DNA from: Tetmemena sp. SeJ-2015
Taxonomy: Eukaryota; Ciliophora; Spirotrichea; Sporadotrichida; Oxytrichidae
Direction of reading: 5' to 3'
Assembly: GCA_027382625.1 (NCBI GenBank)
Contig: JAJKFJ010025148.1
Coordinates: 1-10,153 of the forward strand
Length of the DNA stretch: 10,153 nucleotides
Below are positions 1-7,500 of this stretch, piece after piece. How positions within the stretch are numbered: the first letter of the stretch is position 1; every line of letters starts with the position of its first letter. The notes beneath the pieces are model-generated. The model was not told the DNA's origin. It did no database searches and worked only from the letters and a program-made list of their open reading frames with translations. The position numbers and the translations under genes are program-made.

Positions 1-5
1 GATCT

Positions 6-668
6 ATATAATTAGAAACAGGAATTAGATTAAATCACACCTTAATTAATTAGGAATCAAATTTGTACATTTGAAGATTAGTGAAACATTTTTGTGTGAA
101 TTTGGCTATCTTGGATTTAATAAAGTAATTCTTGATTTAGTTAGACTGTAAGTATTCTAAAAATAAGTCAGAGTTGTTTCGACATTGCAAATAAGAATGC
201 TCTAAATTAAGAATAAATACTCAATCATACTATAAATGGCAAGGGTGAAGTCTTTTCAATAATTATTTCCTATGAGAAACATGCCTCAATTTATGGAAAA
301 TCCTAAGGATGACAAAGTGGAGATGTAAGGGAATGACATCACGGACACAAATGCGGAAGATATGACTTAGCTTATGGAAAAGTTTTTGTATGAGCAATCT
401 AGAAGAGTCATTTTCGATTTCGATATTGAAATTTTAAGACTTTTCTAATTCTGCAGATTATTCTTAATTTAGAGCATTCTTATTTGCAATGTCCAAACAA
501 CTCTGACTTATTTTTAGAATACTTACAGTCTAACTAAATCAAGAATTACTTTATTAAATCCAAGATAGCCAAATTCACACAAAAATGTTTCACTAATCTT
601 CAAATGTACAAATTTAATTCCTTATTAATTAAGGTGTGATTTAATCTAATTCCTGCTTCTAATTATAT
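6..668. repeat. Long inverted repeat, 211-bp arms, 241-bp loop
   Basis: Positions 6-216 and the reverse complement of 458-668 match over 211 bp with only about four mismatches (roughly 98% identity). The loop is 217-457. As single strand this would fold into a long hairpin. The left arm ends almost at the window edge, so a target-site duplication cannot be tested. No transposase is visible inside; the loop holds a coding-like ATG segment. It could be a fold-back or MITE-like germline element, or a recent local inverted duplication. The scattered mismatches argue against a simple snap-back amplification artefact, which would give identical arms. Confidence 0.92.
272..440 (+). CDS. Hypothetical coding segment inside the hairpin loop
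   Basis: An ATG at 272 opens a frame with TAA/TAG as Gln that stays free of TGA until 764-766. Only the first 56 or so codons look like protein: it starts MRNMPQFMENPKDD, is acidic and Met-rich, and ends near RRVIFDFDIEI. After about 440 the translation becomes AT-rich and runs into the right arm of the inverted repeat, so it is probably not coding there. It has the look of a first MDS with a real start codon, or of a small ORF carried by the repeat element. No family was recognised. Base composition is clearly richer in G and C than the flanking arms. Where the next segment of the gene lies is unknown. Confidence 0.4.
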
Positions 669-789
669 CTCAACTAGAACAAAGATAAACTAGATTGCTC
701 TCACTTAACAGTGATTTCTTTTTTGACTATTGCACCCTGATAGTTAGAATAATATATCGTGATTGATAATGAGAATTCGCAGTTCATGA

Positions 790-894
790 AGAGCTGAGTA
801 ATAGTTCTGCATTCAAAGGAAATAAATCTCTCTATCAAATGATAAATTAATTATGCCAGGTAATTATAAATGGAAGTTTGAGGCGCAACTGTGA
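790..894 (+). CDS. Short coding-like fragment, weakly arrestin-like
   Basis: The frame is open from 790 to a TGA at 892-894 and reads AEQQFCIQRK near the start and LIMPGNYKWKFEAQL at the end. A 'PG-x-Y-x-(W/F)-x-F-x-x-x-L' pattern is typical of the middle of an arrestin N-terminal domain, where Pro usually follows; here the reading meets TGA instead, as expected if an MDS ends at that point. The resemblance is weak and rests on about 15 residues. The opposite strand is also open here as the tail of another frame (to 835), so strand assignment is not secure. If real, it is one MDS of a gene whose other parts are not identified in this window; the segment at 272-440 is a possible but unproven partner. 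Confidence 0.25.
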
Positions 895-1621
895 AGGAAC
901 TAAATTTAAAAAGATTTAATACATTTAAGAAGGACTACTTTTGATATCTCTAGCTTTGTTATAAATTCTTCGATAATATTCTTCGAACTTCGATTTAGTC
1001 CAGAGATCAAGCTTGAGTTGGTTTGAATGAAATGAAGTTGATATAAAATCTATTATATAATTTGTAAGAAGTGACTTTACGGACAAATTTCGATTATAAG
1101 ACATAATTTTTATCAAGGTATTCAGGATTTTAGGATTGTTATTTCTGTAACATATTTCAAAATAGCTATCATTTGTTTTTTATCTTGTAAAAAGGGTTTA
1201 AATATTTTAACTTAACAAAGTCATAAATTTTTTCTATATTAGAATAAAGCGTCTTTCCCTATAGGTTTTAATTGGTAAATAAAGTCACCTCAGCAGCTTC
1301 AAAATTAATTTTAATTGCACTTCTAGCAAACAGATTTAATCTTTCAGATTAAAGATCAAGTTCTTCATTTGACGCAATAGATATGTAATTTCTGAGAAAA
1401 TTTAAGTAATATTTGAAAATAAATCTTATATGTATTTTAAGAATTTTGCTTTTCTATTGAGAGCAATTTTTTGAAAGAAATGAATCAATTTTGAAAATAA
1501 CTATGTATTTGAAATAAACTTTGTCAATAATGATGAGTTTATCGATTACCATTGGCTATGATAGTGCATTCATGGTTCCAAAAGACTCAAGAATATTTAT
1601 CTAAATTAAATAAATTTCATG
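835..1621 (-). CDS. Unknown protein gene with at least two IESs
   Basis: Read on the minus strand, the frame from about 1621 contains NALSQPMVIDK, then EELDLQSERLNLFARSAIK and NFEAAEVTLFTNQNLQGK, and continues to IEKIYDFVKLKYLNPF near 1185. Excising an insert between AAAT repeats (1171-1174 and 1141-1144) joins it in phase to QNPEYLDKNYVLQSKFVRK. A second insert between ACTTC repeats (1068-1072 and 1034-1038) joins that in phase to SNQLKLDLWTKSKFEEYYRR. The frame runs on to a TGA at 835-837, but the part below about 925 is doubtful. The charged, GC-richer pieces look coding. No family was recognised. The start is not fixed; a further minus-strand frame (1615-2066) could be the upstream part. 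Confidence 0.5.
1039..1067 (-). other. Candidate IES, pointer ACTTC
   Basis: A 29-bp AT-rich insert lies between ACTTC at 1072-1068 and at 1038-1034 (minus-strand reading). The two flanking frames differ; removing 34 bp brings them into phase (…VRKVTSFHSNQLK…). Matching phase at a 5-bp repeat supports a genuine IES. Confidence 0.55.
1145..1170 (-). other. Candidate IES, pointer AAAT
   Basis: A 26-bp insert lies between AAAT at 1174-1171 and AAAT at 1144-1141 (minus-strand reading). It contains TGA in the upstream frame. Removal of 30 bp keeps phase and joins two coding-like segments. The pointer is only 4 bp, so the exact position is tentative. Confidence 0.4.
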
Positions 1622-2066
1622 AAAAAAAAACTAAAAATCTCGGTTGTTTTCTCTATTGCAAGCTTTAAATCTCAAAATTAATTGTGAATTCACTGTATTT
1701 TTTAGCTTGAGAGTTATTTTTAAATATAAAGTTCTTCGAGTATCTTCTTCGAATCTTTCTTTACATAGCCCATAAATTTACTTTGAATTACAATCTAACA
1801 AATATTATTTTATAACTAAAATATATAACTATCTCTGAATTTTCTAGATACTTTGTGCATTTAATAAATACTTTATTTAATAAAATATATTGCATGAATC
1901 TTGCAGAATGATAAAGTGGAAAGCAGAAAGAAAAAATCTCTGCAATGATAAAAAGGTTTTTGATTTTTAGATTAGCCTTCTGTCTATTGAAAGTTTTCAA
2001 TTTTCGGTCCATATCAATATGCACAAACTTGTGAAGCAACTTATTAAACTTCTTACAATTAATCAT
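1615..2066 (-). CDS. Open frame, hypothetical, possible upstream part of the minus gene
   Basis: The minus-strand frame from an ATG at 2066 is free of TGA to about 1615 (roughly 150 codons). It starts MINCKKFNKLLHKFVHIDMD and includes LWAMQRKIRRRYSKNF. It ends where another minus-strand coding-like frame begins, so the two may be parts of one gene joined by an unlocated IES. The composition is dominated by Lys, Asn, Ile and Phe, which random AT-rich DNA also produces, and part of it (1839-2066) overlaps an open plus-strand frame. It is reported as a possibility only; no family was recognised. Confidence 0.3.
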
Positions 2067-2783
2067 ATATTTGTTTTTTATCTGTCAAAATATATTTTTT
2101 ATTGGAGAGATTTTCACGATTATTTTTGTTTAATTTATAAAATATAAGATAATTTGATTGCAAATGATAGTTGCTTAAACAAGAAAGAGAGGGATTACGC
2201 AAAATTAAATGATCTTTTGTATTTAAGATTGTTTAAATAACTTATTCTATAGATATATCTTATTTTATAGAGAAACCTCTTCTTTAAATTCAAGCTAATA
2301 AGAGCTTATTAGAGATTGAGCACTCCAGCAGTTAAATTTACTATAAATTGTATCTCTGATATAAATATTTTATGTTTAGCGCATTTGCCTTTATTTTATT
2401 ATTTTTTACTCTTTAAGACACTCCAATTGAAAATCTCATAAATAGATGATCATATAAAGCCTTGTTTTTTTTTATATCCTGAAGAAAGAATACTGAATTC
2501 GAATATAAACTTAAAAATAATTTGTTCACTCAATATTAGCTAGCAAAACTCTAAAAATTACACCTTCTAAATAAGAGATGAAGATAATTACAAGCTAATA
2601 TTCAAATTTTGCTTTTCAACAAAAGTTCAGAATTTTCAAGCTGAAATTGCTCTCATTATTTAAAATAGTTATGCACTATCTAAAGCTGCAACATCGAAGC
2701 TTAAATTTGAAGAGCTATAGGTAAAAGTAGACAAGTTTGACAAAGCTGCAAGTGAAGTATTTTTTAGCGACTTTATAGAATGA
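1839..2783 (+). CDS. Hypothetical protein, C-terminal part well supported
   Basis: This frame is free of TGA for about 315 codons and stops with TGA at 2781-2783. The last 50 codons are convincing: AEIALIIQNSYALSKAATSK, then KLKFEELQVKVDKFDKAASE, ending FFSDFIE, with a heptad-like, coiled-coil-prone pattern. Upstream the translation is AT-driven and hydrophobic, so the true gene may be built differently. In an alternative reading, inserts flanked by AATTACA (2556-2562, 2586-2592) and CAAGCT (2591-2596, 2637-2642) are removed, giving QYQLAKLQKLQAEIAL in phase. Both readings are open. No family was recognised. The gene converges tail-to-tail on the amidase gene, with only about 20 bp between the visible ends. 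Confidence 0.45.
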
Positions 2784-2803
2784 AGTAAAAAATATAGAAG
2801 GAT

Positions 2804-4296
2804 TTATAATTTTGACTTTCCGAGTTGCTTGAATGCCAGGTTATTTTCTTAGACGGATGCAATTTAATCAAGCTCTCGAATGTCCTCCAAATTCCAATTC
2901 TGTATCTGTAGGGTGGGATAAATGAGGGCGTCAATTTTATTTTATGAGAAGATTTTCCAAACAGTTTCCTGAACCCCTCTTAATGAAACATCAATCGACT
3001 TCTTGTAGCTAAATTCTGATTTTAAATTTTGTACAGCTTATTGATAAATTAATTTATTCTGCGATTGGCTTTAGCTTGAGGGCGTTAATGTATTGCCTCG
3101 TCTCAGAAGTATAAACTTTGTCTAGAGTCTTATCCAAGTTTTTCTTAAGCCTTTGCATAGTAATATACTCTTCTAAGCTGTGAAGAAATTGATTGTGAAT
3201 TAAAAATTAACATTCATTTTATAGACCTACTAAGTTTAAAATTAATGAAGCATTGGGTGGCATCCTTTTATTTGAAGTCTCAGATCGCAGGAATCTTCAA
3301 TTTCTACTAAAAATAATGATATTTATATATAAAAATAAACAAACTATCTAGAAACCTAGATCTTGAAGGCGAGATATTTCCTAATCAAACTTTTGCTCAA
3401 TTTCTAGATTCTAATCATCTAAGTAAAAGCTTTTCATAACTCCTAGTCTCTTAGTTTTTTATGAACTCTAACTTTATCTATCAAATTATATCTAACCAGT
3501 CAAAAGCTCATCAAGATACAAAATATCTTCCACTCTTTAAGCAGAAATGCCAAGAGTAGAAAAGATAGAGCTCATTCTAAAACCATAGTCAAATCCATAC
3601 CTGCTTCCTTGAGGCCTAAAAGCGCAGATATTATTTAGAGCAGCGCCCACTCTTAGCTGGCCAAGAGTCTCACTACCTATTGCAAAGGGAATTGCTCCAG
3701 CAGCAACAAGGCTAGCTGCTCCACAAACCCCACTCTTTTTATCATCCATGAAGTGCTTAATATCGCCGTTGTAAGAATTCTTTCCTGAATTTCCATAGTC
3801 AAATTCATTATGATTAGTTTTACCACCAATTCAAATGAAAATAATCTGTAGATTTTCAATAAAAAGAATGATCAATTATGACCCCGTTCTGCCTTAATTT
3901 TGATACTGAGAACCCTTCGTAATCAAGTTATGAAGGACTCATTCCTTAAGTAGCAAGATTAGTAGGCATGCCTCTGACATGAATAGTGTCTTTTACAGAT
4001 GTAATTAGTCCTTCGAGTGGCATTTTAAATTGCAAACCCAAATTAAAATTGAATGATAGGCCTTTGAGTATTTTACTCATACCTACTCTTTGAAATCTCA
4101 GCTTAAGCTTATATTGATTTGAAGTCGGGATCAGAAGAAAAGTAGTTTTTGCTTTTTAGTTGTAGATAAATCAAATAATGGCTTTAAATAAAATTTGTTA
4201 GGCTGCTTAAATAAACTTTTCTGCTTCCACTAAAACTTCTTTAGGATTAGCTTTAAACCTCTAAATTATGTTTCTAAGACTTTCTGTTTTGCTCAT
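2804..4296 (-). CDS. Amidase-signature family protein, IES-interrupted, catalytic serines missing
   Basis: The minus-strand ATG at 4296-4294 starts MSKTESLRNIIQRFKANPK. After removal of four short IESs the order is that of an amidase: KSRYEQNTQRPLEGLITSVK (Lys of the SVKD motif kept), HVRGMPTN, LRQNGVIIGGKTNHNEFDYG, SLVAAGAIPFAIGSETLGQL, SSIFSTLGISAQRVEDILYL, KRLGVMKSFYLDD and, near the C-terminus, ETVWKIFSQNKIDALIYPTL. Family members hydrolyse amides with a Ser-cisSer-Lys triad. Here the GGSSGGS region reads KKSGVCGAAS and the nucleophile position of GGSIR is Gln (LGQLR), so hydrolysis is unlikely. About 410 residues are visible; the usual C-terminal Gly-Phe-Pro block is absent and probably lies on another MDS. 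Many in-frame TAA/TAG codons are read as Gln. It is divergent from the transmembrane gene at 4522. Confidence 0.85.
3043..3053 (-). other. IES of 11 bp, pointer AATAA
   Basis: AATAA occurs at 3058-3054 and 3042-3038 on the minus strand. Removing 16 bp shifts the frame by one and joins …INALKLKPIAEQ to AVQNLKSEFSYKK… and then to the amidase …KIDALIYPT block. Confidence 0.65.
3287..3357 (-). other. Unresolved amidase MDS junction
   Basis: The amidase frame runs to LQDLGFQIV (about 3342) and then into very AT-rich DNA and a TGA. The next coding frame is shifted by one. A GATCT repeat (3362-3358 and 3286-3282) is in phase and would remove 76 bp, but this would also delete the plausible GFQIV. 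The exact boundary is therefore undecided. A second small frame change near 3187-3201 could be an 11-bp event between AATT repeats. Confidence 0.45.
3832..3872 (-). other. IES of 41 bp, pointer AATTG
   Basis: AATTG occurs at 3877-3873 and 3831-3827 on the minus strand. The unspliced frame meets a TGA soon after …NGVII. Excision of 46 bp gives NGVIIGGKTNHNEF, the conserved 'Ga-x-x-x-GKTN-x-x-E' block of the amidase family. Confidence 0.85.
4022..4058 (-). other. IES of 37 bp, pointer GCC
   Basis: GCC occurs at 4061-4059 and 4021-4019 on the minus strand. Excision of 40 bp joins …YEQNTQR to PLEGLITSVKD… in phase, restoring the conserved 'PL-x-G-x-x-x-x-VKD' block of amidases. The pointer is short, but the domain continuity is strong. 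Confidence 0.8.
4193..4206 (-). other. IES of 14 bp, pointer TTTATTTAA
   Basis: The minus-strand reading has TTTATTTAA at 4215-4207 and again at 4192-4184, a 9-bp pointer around a 14-bp insert. Removing 23 bp changes frame by exactly the amount needed to connect the N-terminal MDS (…AEKFIQ) to the frame of …FSSDPDFKSIQAQAEISK…. Confidence 0.75.
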
Positions 4297-4521
4297 TTTT
4301 TATATTTTGAAAATTATAATAAGCCATTTGTTTGAACTAAACTTTATTTAAATTTGTTAGGTAATTTAAGATTTTTACCTTGAGAGATTATATTTAATTA
4401 AAATATCTGGATATAAATTAAAAAATAAAATATCAAGAAAATCAAACTAATTATTGCTTGATTATTTATCGGAATAAGGCTTTTCGATAGAGAGTAATTA
4501 ATTTTATTAATATATATTTCT
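4297..4521. promoter_or_regulatory. Divergent intergenic gap between amidase and transmembrane gene
   Basis: This gap of 225 bp separates two ATG codons pointing away from each other. It is very AT-rich, with no recognisable motif beyond T- and A-runs. It must hold the 5' flanks of both genes and, if each becomes its own nanochromosome, the telomere-addition sites. The last 15-20 bases before the ATG (TTAATA…ATTTCT) resemble those before the paralogue at 9452. Confidence 0.5.
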
Positions 4522-7500
4522 ATGGGTCTAAAAATAAACTCCAATGAGTAAAGTAATCTGAGATAGAAGAGCCATCACAGCTCCTCTATGTTCTTCAAGC
4601 GATGCAAATATTTTATTTAATTTAACTGCGAATAAGGTCTTTTGATTTATATGGATAGACAATTAATTTAATTACTCCATATTTAATTTATAGACATTTC
4701 AACTAACTTTCAAAGGCAAAAAGTAAGATTTATAGCGATAGCAAATCAGTTACTTTCATTTCCTTTATAGATAATATCAGACTCTCTTAGGCGGCATTGT
4801 CTCGACATTCAAACATTATTATTTAATAAAGTTTTAAATAAAAACAGTTTGATTGATTGCTTTTAATAACTATTCTTGCCTTCACATTCTATAAACTTTC
4901 TATCTAAAAAGTCACTTATAAACTTATAAGAATTCTATTTTTTTTATCTTAGTGTGTAAGGCCCTCCAATCTTTAAGGTTCAATTTACCATGTCTTTAGA
5001 AATAATTAAGAAACACTATTGTTTTATTAACCCTCCTTAAAATTTAAACTTTAGAGAGAAGCGATAGTTAAAAATATTTTTAATTTGATAGCCAAACGAG
5101 TGCGAACCAACTGATAGTAGATAGCTATAGTTCTCCAGAGATTGTAAATTTAACGTAAGTCTTTTAAAAGCTCTTTCCGTTACAATAAAAAGTCAATTTT
5201 TCATAAGATTTCTAAAATAATTACCTCTTGATTATTATACCTGAGCCACTTTCGGTACAAGGCAATACTTATCAAACTTTTATAGTGAATATGGCTGGGA
5301 CATTGCATTTGGTTAGAGCAAATATATTTTTAATTTTGAGCTTACCTCTTGACCCTACAGTCGGGTATTGGAATGTTTTCCTGGACTATCATTTTACTTT
5401 TAACTTTATTTAGATTACTCTTATAAATCAAACTAAGCAAAATGTGTCGGGAAAGATCAGTAAGCCTTGTTCAAGAATAATTTTAACAGTTACCAATCTA
5501 GATATTTGTAATTTGTGTATGTTTTATCTTGTTTCAATCAAATCCAATTACTCAGTAGGTAATTATTATATTTTAACTCCACGATCTTAATTTATTTAGC
5601 CCTATTTTTCAATTTATGATTCATAAATTATCATTAAATAGGTTTTAAACACCTCTGGAGCTAGTAACATCCTAAATAATTTGTTTATTTTACATGTGGA
5701 ACCACCAATTACATATATTTTAATATATAATTACAACTATAACGACGTTAATGAGATCCTCTTCAAGCAAAATATATTTCTCCCTATTATAAAATGAAAA
5801 CAATTAATTTTACATACACAAAAAGAATTAATGGAAATAAAATATTTTGATAAGCAGGTAGATTAATTCTTGTGCATTAAAAACAAATCCGCTATGAGTA
5901 TAAGGGGTAATTTCCAGAGTTCTATATTTCAGTACTTGCGCATCAATCTTACCCCATGTACTAATTCCACCAACAGCACGCTCATTTGTAAATTAAAAAA
6001 AGTATTTTAAAAACATAAAAATCAGTGGAAGAGCAGAACACTTACTTCAATAAGATTGATTAGGAGCAAATTATATAAAGTATGTATTGATGTAAGGATG
6101 CGATATGTCTATCAATACTTTGACTAAGGGGACTTCGTAACTCCAATCAAGTCTTTCATAGAAGACAAGTTTTAATTAGTAGCATGTATTTTAGATTTAT
6201 TTACAAGATATTTTTGCCTCTAGTCTCAGGAGCTAAAAAAGCGGTTGAAATACATGTTAAGAAAAATTCAGTGACTTTAAACGATGGGATAAATCCATTT
6301 TAAAGTGGTGAAGACTTGATCTTTATGAATTAAAAAAATTATCATTAATTCATATATTGAATTCGGACTATCAGCTTTTTTATTCAGCAGATCTTTATAG
6401 GAAGGGATTCTCGATTGCGTAAATAACTGTTAGGTTGGACAGAAAGAGAGATGAGTTTTCGAGAAATGTTTATACCTTGTCGCAATTGCTCTCTGACGTG
6501 GGTGGTATTTACAACACACTCTTTTTATTATAAATGAGAATGTGAAATTAATATATTTATTTGGACTAGTACTGGCTTCCGGCTTTAGTGAGAAGATCTT
6601 CTATGCAAAGGCTATTAAGGAGATATTCTAGACCTATGATCTTGATGGATAAACAGAGAAAAGTAAGAATGAAATAGCTCACAGAAATCGACAGTTTTTA
6701 ACTTTTATAAATGGCGTATCTCATTTAAAAATCAAAGCACCTCGAGCGGTGCCCCCGAACCAAAAAAATCTAAAATTAGCAAAATATTATCAGAAGACCC
6801 AGAGTTCCGGATTTTGAATAATAAAAGCAATTTCAACTCTTCTATTCACAGTCAACTTAGATTAAGCTAGGCCGATACACCTAACTTGGATACTTTATAA
6901 GCTACCAATTCTGAAATGACCAAAATTTTCCCAAGAGTCGTTAAACTCCAAAATGAGATCACTCGACCTGAGTCACAGTTAGAGAGAGAATTCCACGACA
7001 ATAGATTCTTTGATCAAGTGAGAAAAAGCTACAATACTCCAACAAATGAAATTTTGCAAAAAAGGATTCAACCAGATTCGGGAATAGAAGAAATACCTTT
7101 GTTATTTATCAATAATTGCGCGGAAATTTTAATACTCTAAGATATTGAGAAGATGAAAAGATATATTTGTATTTTAATGAGCATGGACAAATAAAGCATC
7201 GCTAATTAAGGAGTTAATCAGCCAAGCAAGTTCAATAAGTAGAGATAAAGCCTAATTTTTGGTAAAGGGAATGTTGAAGAAAGTAATTTTACCTCAGAGT
7301 AAGATTAAAAAAGCAAAAGCGGAGGAGGAATTCTAGGAAAACTAAACTTCTCCTTATTAATGAATGATGAATCAACTATTTAAGAAAGCATCCCAATTAA
7401 GCCAATAGTAGATGAAAAAGATAAGACTCTACTTAAATCCCTGATAGCTGAAATTGGAAGGCGTATACCTTTGAATTACACATTCTCGGATGTGCTAAGA

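Noticed and set aside
6..668. Amplification or assembly artefact explaining the inverted repeat
   Set aside because: Not excluded, but the arms differ at about four scattered positions and have a non-trivial loop, which is less expected for a snap-back artefact.
3677..3859. Minus-strand ORF at 3677-3859
   Set aside because: It is an out-of-frame shadow of the amidase gene and runs across the AATTG IES.
4729..4770. TTTATAG repeat (4729-4735, 4764-4770; also 9664-9670, 9699-9705) as an IES
   Set aside because: Removing 35 bp breaks the frame of YQTLLGGIVS in both paralogues. The interior is well conserved between the copies, unlike true IES interiors, so it is probably coding; a GATA pair with an in-frame 33-bp unit remains a weak alternative.
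5228..5413. Standard-code ORF starting at 5228 as a separate small gene
   Set aside because: It crosses an intron end and an IES; only its latter part (from 5342) is real coding, belonging to the large transmembrane gene.
5707..5735. AATTACA repeat (5707-5713, 5729-5735) as an IES
   Set aside because: Excision of 22 bp moves out of the frame that joins to the inverted MDS. It would need another compensating event that was not found.
6318..6398. 9-bp direct repeat GATCTTTAT (6318-6326 and 6390-6398) as an IES pointer
   Set aside because: It is the longest repeat in this part, but excision keeps the upstream frame and destroys the conserved RLDRK/SDVGG reading. The 5-bp TATCA pair (6340/6369) gives the right frame.
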